Below are positions 1 to 7,732 of a stretch of 24,475 nt of DNA, one piece after another; the stretch's first letter is position 1, and each line of letters starts with the position of its first letter. The position numbers and the translations under genes are program-made. Origin of the DNA: Bacteroides sp. CAG:443 (GTDB lineage Bacteria; Bacteroidota; Bacteroidia; Bacteroidales; Bacteroidaceae); assembly GCA_000432735.1 (NCBI GenBank), contig FR887811.1, forward strand, positions 1 to 24,475, given 5' to 3'. The notes beneath the pieces were generated by a model. That model had not been told where the DNA came from and did not search any database. It saw nothing but the letters and a program-made list of their open reading frames with translations.

Positions 1-33
1 CTCAAATTATATTTCAATTTGAGACAGCCTCTT
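1..33. terminator. Partial hairpin at window edge, likely terminator
   Basis: CTCAAATT (1-8) and AATTTGAG (16-23) are exact inverted copies around a 7-base loop. The right side continues into GACAGCCTC, whose partner would lie to the left of the window. Its position 80 bases past the stop of the minus-strand outer-membrane gene suggests a terminator for that operon, or one shared with a convergent gene outside the window. Bases 34-112 are AT-rich and I see nothing else in them. Confidence 0.5.
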
Positions 34-112
34 ACCTCTCTGTTTATAACCAGAGTAAAAAATGTAAAATTGTGAATTAAAGGGTCAATTTAAAGAGCCT
101 AAACAGGTAATA

Positions 113-745
113 TCAGAATATGACACCAAGTCGGAATCCGACGTTACTCTGTCCTGTCACATCGCCTGTAAGCGTTGCCATCTTGTTGGTCATATAATTA
201 TAATAACCAGCTACATGGAAGCCAAAACGACGATAAGGAGAAGGATAAATCTTCAGGCCCACTTCAGGAGATACATAAAATCCCCATCCGCTATCAAAAA
301 CGCCGCCAGCACCATAATAGGTCGTATAGCGGGTATATGCAGTTCCGAGTTTCACACCAACATACGGCTTAACATATCTTCCATTGTACAATGTATAAGA
401 GGTTCCTACACCAAACGGCAACTGGTATGCAGAACGCTGCTGATCTGTTGTCAGTGCTTCTGTCGGAGATAACTGAATCGTCTGTCTCCCTATATATTTA
501 TGATTGGTATGAAAATTAATGAAAGCTCCTACCGACCAGCGCGAGGTAAGGTCGTAAAATCCTTCAAAATTCATACCCCATCCGCTAATCTTGTCAGCAA
601 AACCGGTAGATACGGGGGCATTCATTTGCCAGTCGACAATGAGATGTGCTTTCTGTGAATCCCACTGGGCATAACCTTGCACGGCAAACATTGCCAAAGC
701 GCAGAAAGCCAAAACTGCTTTCTTAAAAATAGTATATCTTTTCAT
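113..745 (-). CDS. Small outer-membrane beta-barrel protein
   Basis: Likely a secreted outer-membrane barrel of about 210 residues. It has an N-terminal signal peptide (MKRYTIFKKAVLAFCALAMF, then a cleavage region near VQGYAQ). The rest alternates short aromatic-rich strands with turns (GWGMNFEGFYDLTSRWSVGA, YVKPYVGVKLGTAYTRY, GFHVAGYYNYM) and ends in a hydrophobic strand finishing in F, as barrel proteins do. The frame is open to an ATG at 778, but I chose the ATG at 745: it gives a normal signal peptide and has a GGAG about ten bases upstream. It is the last gene of a three-gene minus-strand operon. The specific function is unknown; the outer-membrane barrel class is fairly sure. Confidence 0.75.
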   Translation of the reverse strand: MKRYTIFKKAVLAFCALAMFAVQGYAQWDSQKAHLIVDWQMNAPVSTGFADKISGWGMNFEGFYDLTSRWSVGAFINFHTNHKYIGRQTIQLSPTEALTTDQQRSAYQLPFGVGTSYTLYNGRYVKPYVGVKLGTAYTRYTTYYGAGGVFDSGWGFYVSPEVGLKIYPSPYRRFGFHVAGYYNYMTNKMATLTGDVTGQSNVGFRLGVIF

Positions 746-808
746 CGTTATCATCTCCATTATTTTTGTGTTGGACATTAATCAAATAAAATTGAGAATG
801 TCCTACTC

Positions 809-1468
809 TTATTCAGTATAAATTCTATGGATATAAACAGACTGATCGAATGCCTGGTCTACTCCGTTCAATAACAACTGCATGTTTATCCTGCTATTGC
901 CATACTGGAAACCAGATGCACTAGCATACCATACAACCGGAAGCTTTTTTTGAGTCCCGTCATCACTCTTATTTGTCAGGTCGACCATTTCCAGAATCAA
1001 CGTATTAGTATCGTAACTATAAGTCACCGGATAGGAATAATACCATCCGTTCCACCATGATCCCCAAAAGCCAGTACTCCACCAGCCTGCAAAAGGATCA
1101 CCCCAGTAACCTCCACCACCGGTTACCACCTGAGTGGTTTGTGAAACATACGATAACTGTACACCTACATCGGCCTGATCTTTTTGTTCAGGATCAGTAA
1201 TCCGTTCGTATCCCCTACGATTCATCTGACTTTCGACCTCACTGATAATCATCTTCGCATTCTCATCTTTCCAATATGAAGCCCGTACTCCATTTGCTTC
1301 CAATATACTATCAGGAAGGAAATAAGTATGAAAGCTGCTGAAATCGGTATTATTGTCGTGGTCTGTATATACTACCAGATCTGCATCCAGTTTACCCATA
1401 TCCGGGTCTTTCTCGCACGACGACATAAACAATCCCGCCATGCAAACCATAAACAAAATCTTTTTCAT
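809..1468 (-). CDS. DUF4136-type lipoprotein
   Basis: A 219-residue envelope lipoprotein. The start MKKILFMVCMAGLFMSSC is a lipoprotein signal peptide with the lipid-accepting cysteine at residue 18. Lines such as DLVVYTDHDNNTDFSSFHTYFLPD followed by a segment on mixed-sequence peptides that predicts 'EVESQMNRRGYERI' match the pattern of DUF4136 proteins (assigned from memory of the family). An odd stretch around residues 117-147 is extremely rich in Trp, Gly and Tyr (GGGGYWGDPFAGWWSTGFWG and onward), with seven tryptophans in about 30 residues. It sits 29 bases downstream of the DUF4251 gene and upstream of the barrel gene, so the three are probably co-transcribed. Biochemical role unknown. 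Confidence 0.75.
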   Translation of the reverse strand: MKKILFMVCMAGLFMSSCEKDPDMGKLDADLVVYTDHDNNTDFSSFHTYFLPDSILEANGVRASYWKDENAKMIISEVESQMNRRGYERITDPEQKDQADVGVQLSYVSQTTQVVTGGGGYWGDPFAGWWSTGFWGSWWNGWYYSYPVTYSYDTNTLILEMVDLTNKSDDGTQKKLPVVWYASASGFQYGNSRINMQLLLNGVDQAFDQSVYIHRIYTE

Positions 1469-1497
1469 AATTTCTAACCTCTTATTAATGATAAAAA

Positions 1498-2055
1498 TTA
1501 CAAGGAACGTCCTTTAAACACATTACTCTTCTCTATCGGTAAAATAACCCCTTCTAATGTCATGCGATTAGAATTGAAATTGGGATTGATTTCTACCGTA
1601 GCATGGTTCGTTCCCTTCGGTAAACTGATAAAAACTCGGGCAGAGATACCAGTTCCCATCACATTCATCGAAATGGAAATATTTCCCTTCTTGTCAGTTT
1701 TCACTTCATAATCGGATACACTGCCATCCACAGTAACTCCACCTATTCCGTTCGGCCCACTTATAGGAATATTGAAGGCCACTTGTACTACTGCATTATC
1801 GCCTTTTACAGATACGAAATTGGTATTTGAATTGACATATGCCATATTTCCATACTTAAAGACAACACGGTCAGCCTCCAAAGTAAATGCCTTTTCATTG
1901 ATGGCTTGCACAGCTTCTACAGCCAACAGGCTATCCAGCTGTTCTTGCAAAGCTTTCTTTTCTTCACGGGACAAATTTTGCTCCGTGCTTTGTGCCTGAA
2001 CGCGACCAACTACCATAGTCAGCGCCAGTATCATAAATAAAACATACTTTTTCAT
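1498..2055 (-). CDS. DUF4251 family secreted protein
   Basis: A 185-residue protein with a signal peptide (MKKYVLFMILALTMVVGRVQA, cleavage near residue 21). A short charged helix follows (residues about 28-45, LSREEKKALQEQLDSLLAVE), then a beta-rich domain containing FTLEADRVVFKYG, NFVSVKGDNAVVQVAF, GGVTVDGSVSDYEV and SISMNVMGTG. This is the layout of the Bacteroidota DUF4251 family, in which the strand with 'A-x-x-V' and the 'TNFVSVKGD' segment are typical. It is the first gene of the minus-strand envelope operon, with the lipoprotein gene 29 bases downstream. It probably acts in the periplasm or at the envelope; no enzymatic motif is visible. Confidence 0.75.
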   Translation of the reverse strand: MKKYVLFMILALTMVVGRVQAQSTEQNLSREEKKALQEQLDSLLAVEAVQAINEKAFTLEADRVVFKYGNMAYVNSNTNFVSVKGDNAVVQVAFNIPISGPNGIGGVTVDGSVSDYEVKTDKKGNISISMNVMGTGISARVFISLPKGTNHATVEINPNFNSNRMTLEGVILPIEKSNVFKGRSL

Positions 2056-2086
2056 AAGCTTTTCATTTTAAAGTTCAACTATAAAA

Positions 2087-2094
2087 CAAATATA
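2087..2094 (-). promoter_or_regulatory. Probable promoter -7 box for the DUF4251 operon
   Basis: On the minus strand this reads TATATTTG, an exact match to the Bacteroides -7 consensus TAnnTTTG, about 32 bases upstream of the DUF4251 start codon. I see no clear TTTG at the -33 distance, so the assignment rests on one box and position. Confidence 0.45.
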
Positions 2095-2294
2095 TTCCTT
2101 TTTTGCTGCATCTGCATCATTTAAAAAAGTATAAAAGCGATATAAATGAATTTTTTCCTCTAGATAATTTGTATATTTAAGAACCTGTTCGAATGATTAT
2201 CCTGACTAATCTCAGAACCAAGACCTGAGATGAGCATAGGAGTTTCCGAAAACAGGAAGACAGATTCCTTTTGTTTAACCTAAAATATCTAATT

Positions 2295-2948
2295 ATGAAC
2301 AACATAACCGACATTACCATATTGATAGCAGTCATTGCACTTGCCTTGTGGCCCGTAGTTTTATTTCTTCTCAAAACAATAAATATCCGAAAAAAACGGC
2401 TGGAACATCTGGAACGCATGACAAAAAACGAGCTAGACGAAATCAGCACACAAGACCTTGTTATCAGTGTACTGAAAAAAATAGGATGTCAACCCGAAAT
2501 AAATAGTGAAGGACATGTTACTTTTAAATATCAAGGAGATGACTTTTATATCGCTGCTGAAGAAGAAAACCGCTTTATCATGATATGGAATCCATGGTGG
2601 GGATCGATAAGCACAGACAATGAAGCGTTTCCCGTTTTGAAAGAAATCATCAATCTGGTTAATGTCAATTCGCTGGTCACAACCGTATATATGGTAGACG
2701 AAGATGAAAAGACCGTGGGACTGCATTCACGTTGCCATACATTCTTTTCCCCCAATGAAGGTGAGCTGGAAGAGCACCTGAAAATGTTACTCGACTATTT
2801 CTTCGACACACACAACGCGATTAAAGAGAATCTGAACCAACTGGGTAATGCAGCCGTTGGCGAAGAAGAAAAGAAAGAACGGGTGAAAGTAAAGGGTTTT
2901 GCCGCTTATAAAGAAAATACCGTTCCTATCAAGCCCCAAAAAGAATAA
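2295..2948 (+). CDS. Membrane-anchored protein of unknown function
   Basis: A 217-residue protein starting MNNITDITIL. One hydrophobic helix (residues about 6-28) is followed by a basic stretch (IRKKRLEHLERM), so the remainder is probably cytosolic. The middle (about residues 50-175) is a mixed alpha/beta domain: QDLVISVLKKIGCQPEINSE, then HVTFKYQGDDFYIAAEEENR, then a helix and TTVYMVDEDEKT. The order helix, two strands, helix loosely recalls YbjN / type III chaperone-like folds; this is only a resemblance. The last 30 residues are Lys/Glu rich. The frame is open back to a TTG at 2271; I prefer the ATG at 2295 because it places the membrane helix at the N-terminus. It is followed after 28 bases by the MFS gene, which has its own promoter box. 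Confidence 0.65.
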   Translation: MNNITDITILIAVIALALWPVVLFLLKTINIRKKRLEHLERMTKNELDEISTQDLVISVLKKIGCQPEINSEGHVTFKYQGDDFYIAAEEENRFIMIWNPWWGSISTDNEAFPVLKEIINLVNVNSLVTTVYMVDEDEKTVGLHSRCHTFFSPNEGELEEHLKMLLDYFFDTHNAIKENLNQLGNAAVGEEEKKERVKVKGFAAYKENTVPIKPQKE

Positions 2949-2964
2949 GCTCGCAAAAAATACG

Positions 2965-2973
2965 TAACTTTGC
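2965..2973 (+). promoter_or_regulatory. Promoter -7 box almost touching the MFS start codon
   Basis: TAACTTTGC matches TAnnTTTG exactly and ends only three bases before the ATG at 2977. Transcription would begin at or right next to the start codon, giving a leaderless or near-leaderless message. No clear -33 TTTG is visible. Confidence 0.5.
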
Positions 2974-2976
2974 GAC

Positions 2977-4152
2977 ATGAAAAAGATTTTAGAAGAGAAT
3001 AAAGGAATTCCAGCATCTTTACTTTTAATGCTGGCTATCATTGCAGGCATATCCGTAGCTAATCTGTATTATAACCAGCCGCTACTAAACAAAATCAGTG
3101 AAGATTTACACGTTTCGGAATTTACAGCCAATCTGATACCGATGACTACGCAGATAGGATACGCGTTGGGACTGCTTTTCATTATACCGCTCGGGGATTT
3201 ATATAAACGGCGGAATATAATTGTCATTAACTTTTTATTGCTGTCTGTGAGTATGTCAGGATTTGCCATGGCAAGGAACATCCATTTCATCTTGTTAGCT
3301 TCATTGATAACAGGTATTTGTTCAGTCATGCCGCAGATTTTTATCCCCATTGCAGCCCAATTCTCTCAGCCAGAAAAAAAAGCACAAAATGTAGGCGTAC
3401 TAGTGAGCGGACTGCTAACCGGTATTCTCGGGTCACGAGTTGTCAGCGGCATTGTAGGAGAATACTGGGGATGGCGCACAATCTTCTACATAGCTTCTAT
3501 CCTGATGTTAATCTGTATATTTGTTATCATCCGTATATTGCCTGATATGCCATCCAACTATAAAGGCACTTATGGTGGTCTGATGAAATCAGTATTCACC
3601 CTTGTCAAAAACAATGCGACCTTACGACTGGTTTCATTACGGGCAGGCATCTGTTTTGGATGTTTCCTTACCTTATGGGCATGCCTGGCTTTCAAGATGA
3701 GCGGTGAGCCTTTTTACGCAGGAAACAACATTATTGGAATGTTGGGACTCTGTGGTATAGCGGGAGCAATGACAGCCTCTTTTGTCGGAAAATTTGTCCG
3801 TATATTAGGTGTAAGGGCATTCAACTACATCGGATGCGGCATTATGATCTTTTCGTGGATAATTCTCTACATCTTCCAAAATAGTTATATTGGAATTATC
3901 ACAGGCATTATTTTAATCGATATCGGCATGCAATGTGTACAAATCAGTAACCAGACTTGTGCCCTGTCACTCATTCCTCAAGCTTCGAATCGCGTGAATA
4001 CCATTTTTATGACTACCTATTTTCTGGGAGGTTCGTTCGGAACATTTCTGGCCGGGACTTTCTGGCATCAATTTGGCTGGGCTGGAGTTACAGGTGTCGG
4101 TATCTGTCTAGCTGCAACTTCGCTGCTGATCACATTATTTACAAAACATTAA
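2977..4152 (+). CDS. Major facilitator superfamily transporter
   Basis: A 391-residue inner-membrane transporter with about twelve hydrophobic helices, the usual MFS size. The first helix ends in NLYYNQPLL (residues 29-37), a common signature of the YnfM/arabinose-efflux-like drug exporters. The loop between helices 2 and 3 carries the MFS motif A variant PLGDLYKRRN (71-80). Helix 5 contains the glycine-rich GVLVSGLLTGILGSR typical of antiporters (motif C-like). It probably exports small molecules by proton antiport; the substrate cannot be read from the sequence. The DUF3843 gene follows after 14 bases and is likely co-transcribed. Confidence 0.85.
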   Translation: MKKILEENKGIPASLLLMLAIIAGISVANLYYNQPLLNKISEDLHVSEFTANLIPMTTQIGYALGLLFIIPLGDLYKRRNIIVINFLLLSVSMSGFAMARNIHFILLASLITGICSVMPQIFIPIAAQFSQPEKKAQNVGVLVSGLLTGILGSRVVSGIVGEYWGWRTIFYIASILMLICIFVIIRILPDMPSNYKGTYGGLMKSVFTLVKNNATLRLVSLRAGICFGCFLTLWACLAFKMSGEPFYAGNNIIGMLGLCGIAGAMTASFVGKFVRILGVRAFNYIGCGIMIFSWIILYIFQNSYIGIITGIILIDIGMQCVQISNQTCALSLIPQASNRVNTIFMTTYFLGGSFGTFLAGTFWHQFGWAGVTGVGICLAATSLLITLFTKH

Positions 4153-4166
4153 TCGTATCAAAAACC

Positions 4167-5333
4167 ATGAATAGACCTCAGATTTATGCAAATGAATGGC
4201 TGAAACTTCATCCATATACTTCGATACAACCATCGGACAGCTATTTCGTAAACCTGTCAAATGAATTATACCGTGCCTGTACACTGGCACTTCCTGATTC
4301 TTTCCGCAAAAAACTAAGTATGTATATTGCCGCCTATCTGGAAGATCAGATATCAGGACTGGGATTGTGGCAAAGCTTCACTACAGAACACAAGCGTCTG
4401 TACGGAAAGTACCTTCCCTTTTATGCTGTTTCGAGCGATTATATTGCTGATGAAATCAACGAAGAAGATATCCGTTTCATTATCTGGAATACATGGCAGA
4501 AAGTTTCTTCGTTACATGAACACGCCTATATAAATCCTAATAATCCCTCTATCAAAAAGCAGGCGGAAATCTTTTATGCCATATTGGAAAAAGCCTATGA
4601 AGAAGCTCCTGAAAACGAAACTCTGTCGGAATACTTTAGCCATCCGGGGAGTAAGATGGAAGCAGACCGCAAACTGACATGGCTTTTTGGACACACTTAT
4701 CTGACAGAACCATCCATGTTGCCCTACATCGAACAGATAGCCCCTAATGACCGATTCATCATTCCAGTAGGACCACTGGCTTTATTCTTACACGAATGGA
4801 TTTCACTGTTATCTACCCCTGAAGCATGGAAAGACATAACAGGACTTTTCACACCAGCTCCCGAAGTTCCCGAAGAGGTTCGAAACAAAAACAAAGAAAT
4901 ATATCATAATTTCGTCCATGGAACAGACGGTAAAAAAATTGTTTATCTGAATGGCTACGGAGAACTGCGCCGATTCTTAGTAGAAGTGCTGAAATGGCAG
5001 GATGACGATAACCATACCTTACCACAAATGAAAGCACATAGAAACTTCATACTGATGACAGAACCAGAAAAGGGAGTGCTGCTGGCAAAAGACATTTGTG
5101 AATACATAGCCGACAAAGAAAATCCTCTTTATAATCAGGAGCTGGCACAGAGAAATGCTTTTCGATTACTTACGGAAGAAACACTCTGCCCACCTGACCT
5201 GCTAACATATTGCATACAAAACAATTTCATACCAGATGCACAGCTTCCTGAAGGACAAGAAAAAGAGCTGGTACAACAAAATGCCGATTTTATAGCCCGT
5301 CATTCATTACTGTATTATTACCGAGGAGATTAA
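4167..5333 (+). CDS. DUF3843 family protein
   Basis: A 388-residue soluble, mostly helical protein with no signal peptide. It begins MNRPQIYANEWLKLHPYTSI and contains YIAAYLEDQISGLGLWQSF and IRFIIWNTWQK, which fit the Bacteroidota family DUF3843 (recognised from memory, function unknown). The frame is open upstream to 3957 inside the MFS gene, but the ATG at 4167 is the sensible start: it lies just past the MFS stop and yields the family N-terminus. A C-terminal region (VYLNGYGELRRFLVEVLKWQ) looks like a separate helical domain. Location next to an exporter may hint at a shared stress role; that is inference only. Confidence 0.75.
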   Translation: MNRPQIYANEWLKLHPYTSIQPSDSYFVNLSNELYRACTLALPDSFRKKLSMYIAAYLEDQISGLGLWQSFTTEHKRLYGKYLPFYAVSSDYIADEINEEDIRFIIWNTWQKVSSLHEHAYINPNNPSIKKQAEIFYAILEKAYEEAPENETLSEYFSHPGSKMEADRKLTWLFGHTYLTEPSMLPYIEQIAPNDRFIIPVGPLALFLHEWISLLSTPEAWKDITGLFTPAPEVPEEVRNKNKEIYHNFVHGTDGKKIVYLNGYGELRRFLVEVLKWQDDDNHTLPQMKAHRNFILMTEPEKGVLLAKDICEYIADKENPLYNQELAQRNAFRLLTEETLCPPDLLTYCIQNNFIPDAQLPEGQEKELVQQNADFIARHSLLYYYRGD

Positions 5334-5374
5334 TCGGCAAAACAAGAGCTTCAAAAAAGTGAAAAGCCCTACAA

Positions 5375-5424
5375 AAAACAGAGAGGTGAAACATCTCTTT
5401 CAAAATGTATCACCTCTCTGTTTT
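5375..5424. terminator. Bidirectional terminator between convergent genes
   Basis: AAAACAGAGAGGTGA (5375-5389) is exactly complementary to TCACCTCTCTGTTTT (5410-5424), a 15-bp perfect stem with a 20-base loop. The outer A/T runs give a U tract in both directions. It lies between the stop of the DUF3843 gene and the stop of the minus-strand 83-residue gene. Confidence 0.9.
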
Positions 5425-5445
5425 ATATAATCCCAATCAGCTTTT

Positions 5446-5697
5446 TCAAAACTCAATTACTAATGACTGACGTGCAGACAATGTAAGATTTTGTGTAAAA
5501 TCAATTTTTTTACCTGTCGAAACAACCTTTCCTTCCTTAGTCTCTTTTGTTAAAGCCTGATAATGACTACTTGGCAGAACCTGTTCTCTGTCAGTACTGT
5601 TCAATACAATCATTTCTGTTTTACCTTCACTAGTACGCGCATACAAGTATATTCCTTGTTCCGGAATATGATACTTTACAGTTTTGTTTTCTGACAT
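5446..5697 (-). CDS. Free-standing GH13 amylase C-terminal-domain-like protein
   Basis: An 83-residue cytosolic protein that resembles only the last, all-beta domain of GH13 cyclomaltodextrinase/neopullulanase enzymes such as SusA. The signs are GIYLYARTSEGKTEMIVLNS (residues 15-34, the two strands Y-x-Y-x-R ... M-x-V-L-N), then an SHYQAL segment, TGKKIDF (60-66) and the closing strand LTLSARQSLVIEF (71-83), the typical 'L-x-L-x-P-x-x-x-x-I-L-E-L' ending of that domain. The catalytic barrel is absent and I found no remnant of it upstream. The gene has its own promoter and no internal stop, so it looks expressed rather than decayed. It could be a carbohydrate-binding or regulatory module. The family assignment is by eye. 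Confidence 0.6.
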   Translation of the reverse strand: MSENKTVKYHIPEQGIYLYARTSEGKTEMIVLNSTDREQVLPSSHYQALTKETKEGKVVSTGKKIDFTQNLTLSARQSLVIEF

Positions 5698-5722
5698 TTG
5701 TTGTTAAGTTTTTGTTTGCGGT

Positions 5723-5753
5723 GCAAAATTAGAATATCAGTAAGAAATTGCAA
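5723..5753 (-). promoter_or_regulatory. Promoter of the GH13-domain-like gene
   Basis: On the minus strand a TTG (5751-5753 as CAA on the plus strand) is followed by exactly 19 bases and TAATTTTGC (5723-5731). This fits the Bacteroides arrangement TTTG/TTG - 19 to 21 - TAnnTTTG. The start codon at 5697 would lie some 20 bases downstream of the transcription start. Confidence 0.65.
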
Positions 5754-5754
5754 G

Positions 5755-6038
5755 TAGAGAAATAGTTAAAAATCAGCAAGCAGAGTTATTTTATTGATTT
5801 ATATCAAGATTTCATTCTTTTAAAAGAGTTTTTCCATGCCTTTTACCTTCTGGCAACAAAAAACGAAAAGAATAAAAAGACACAGATACAGCATGCAATC
5901 AGAAAACAATCGCTAAAAATAAAAGCAAAAAAGGAGAATACGATAGATTAAAATATCATAAAGAAAGTTCCGGTCTATTTTGTACCCTTTCATTCAAATG
6001 AATTAAACGAAACTCACACCTGAACTTATAAATTATAA
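5755..6038. other. AT-rich intergenic stretch, no gene seen
   Basis: No open frame with coding character, RNA gene signature or long repeat is visible. It is A-rich on the plus strand and separates the promoter of the 83-residue gene from the terminator of the prfC operon. A degraded remnant of the missing GH13 barrel could hide here but I cannot recognise one. Confidence 0.5.
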
Positions 6039-6076
6039 GTGAGGCTGTTTCAGCAATAAAAATGAAACAGCCTCAC
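6039..6076 (-). terminator. Terminator of the lysE-rfbD-prfC operon
   Basis: GTGAGGCTGTTTCA (6039-6052) pairs perfectly with TGAAACAGCCTCAC (6063-6076) around a 10-base loop. It lies about 60 bases past the prfC stop codon. The T tract in the minus direction is only moderate (TTATAATTT). Confidence 0.8.
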
Positions 6077-6135
6077 TCTCTATTTAAAGGATACAAAAAA
6101 TTCCACGGAAACGCTTGCAAAATCAAAGTTCAATA

Positions 6136-7704
6136 TTAGAACTCACTTGTAAAGTGGAACTTAATATGCTTAAAATCCATTTGCGCCATCTGAAGTACAT
6201 AGCCACTATCCGCGAGGAACACATCACGACCCTCACGATCTTTAGCCATATACTGATACTTACGTTTTTTAAAGGCTTCCAGTTCTTCCGGATCGTCACT
6301 TTCTATCCAGCATGCCTTATACAGACTGACAGGCTCCCAACGGCACTTAGCATTGTATTCATTTTCCAAACGGTATTGGATAACTTCGAACTGCAACTGT
6401 CCTACCGTACCAATAATCTTTCGACCATTGAACTGATTGATAAACAACTGTGCAACACCTTCGTCCATCAGCTGATCAATACCCTTATTCAACTGCTTGG
6501 TCTTCATCGGATCAGCATTTTCTATATACTTGAACATTTCAGGCGAGAAACTCGGCAGTCCCTTGAAGTGAAGTACCTCTCCTTCCGTCAAGGTATCGCC
6601 AATCTTGAAGGTTCCATTGTCCGGCAAGCCGATAATATCTCCTGCCCAAGCCTCATCAACCGTAGTCTTACGTTGTGCCATGAACTGAGTCGGCGAAGAA
6701 AAACGCATCGTCTTGTTGTGACGTACATGCAAATAAGGAGTATTACGAGTAAACTTACCCGAACAAACCTTACAGAAAGCAACACACGAACGGTGGTTAG
6801 GGTCAATATTAGCTGTAATTTTAAAGACAAAACCTGTAAACTTCGGTTCATCAGGCATAACAATACGCTCTTCTGCCTGCACCGGACGAGGACTCGGAGC
6901 TATTTCAACAAAACAATCCAGCAACTCCTGTACACCAAAGTTATTTAAGGCAGAGCCGAAAAATACCGGTGCCAGTTCACCTTTCAGATAATCATCTACA
7001 TTAAAAGCAGGATATACTCCATCAATCAGTTCCAGTTCGCTACGCAGTTTCTCTGCAAGCGGCGTTCCGATATGATTATCCAAATCTTCCGTATGGATAT
7101 CCACCTCCACTTTTTCTGTTACGACCTGTTTAGAAGGCTGGAATAAATTCAGCTTCTGCTCATATATATTATATACTCCCTTGAAGCGAGGACCACTTTC
7201 GATAGGCCATGTCAAGGGACGAACATTGATAACCAGTTCTTCTTCCAGTTCATCCAGCAAATCGAACGGATCTTTCGCCTCACGGTCCATCTTGTTGACA
7301 AAGATAATAACCGGAGTATTACGCATACGGCAAACTTCCATCAGCTTACGTGTCTGCGATTCCACACCCTTCGCACCATCAACCACAATGATAACACTAT
7401 CTACCGCCGTAAGCGTACGATAAGTATCTTCGGCAAAGTCCTGGTGTCCCGGAGTATCCAGAATATTGATTTTGTAGTCGTGGTAATCAAACTCCATCAC
7501 AGAGGTTGTAACAGATATACCACGTTGCTTTTCGATGTCCATCCAGTCGGATGTCGCAGTTTTCTTAATTTTATTCGACTTAACAGCTCCAGCCACCTGA
7601 ATCTGTCCACCAAAAAGCAACAGCTTTTCAGTCAACGAAGTCTTACCGGCATCCGGATGTGCAATAATCGCAAATGTACGTCTTCTTTCTATTTCAGCGT
7701 TCAT
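6136..7704 (-). CDS. prfC: Peptide chain release factor 3
   Basis: A 522-residue translational GTPase that removes release factors 1 and 2 from the ribosome after termination. G1 is AHPDAGKT (residues 15-22, in the RF3 form), G2/switch I lies in SDWMDIEKQRGISV (52-65), G3 is DTPGH (83-87) and G4 is NKMD (137-140). The EF-Tu-like domain II follows (FTGFVFKITANIDPNHR region), then the RF3 C-terminal domain ending in DFKHIKFHFTSEF. The length agrees with the usual 525-530. It is the last gene of the minus-strand operon, with the rfbD stop 28 bases upstream. Nothing abnormal is seen. Confidence 0.96.
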   Translation of the reverse strand: MNAEIERRRTFAIIAHPDAGKTSLTEKLLLFGGQIQVAGAVKSNKIKKTATSDWMDIEKQRGISVTTSVMEFDYHDYKINILDTPGHQDFAEDTYRTLTAVDSVIIVVDGAKGVESQTRKLMEVCRMRNTPVIIFVNKMDREAKDPFDLLDELEEELVINVRPLTWPIESGPRFKGVYNIYEQKLNLFQPSKQVVTEKVEVDIHTEDLDNHIGTPLAEKLRSELELIDGVYPAFNVDDYLKGELAPVFFGSALNNFGVQELLDCFVEIAPSPRPVQAEERIVMPDEPKFTGFVFKITANIDPNHRSCVAFCKVCSGKFTRNTPYLHVRHNKTMRFSSPTQFMAQRKTTVDEAWAGDIIGLPDNGTFKIGDTLTEGEVLHFKGLPSFSPEMFKYIENADPMKTKQLNKGIDQLMDEGVAQLFINQFNGRKIIGTVGQLQFEVIQYRLENEYNAKCRWEPVSLYKACWIESDDPEELEAFKKRKYQYMAKDREGRDVFLADSGYVLQMAQMDFKHIKFHFTSEF

Positions 7705-7732
7705 TCTTTATTTATCTATTTACCTTTTATTA

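Noticed and set aside
2210..2230. TCTCAG/CTGAGA inverted repeat before the one-helix membrane protein gene
   Set aside because: Only six paired bases with a nine-base loop and no T tract; too short to call in AT-rich DNA.
2271..2294. TTG start extending the one-helix membrane protein by eight residues
   Set aside because: The ATG at 2295 gives a clean N-terminal helix; the TTG adds nothing recognisable and has no ribosome-binding site.
6115..6948. 277-codon open frame on the plus strand, antisense to prfC
   Set aside because: The protein has no family features, is rich in residues expected from a reversed reading of a conserved GTPase, and prfC motifs are intact on the other strand.
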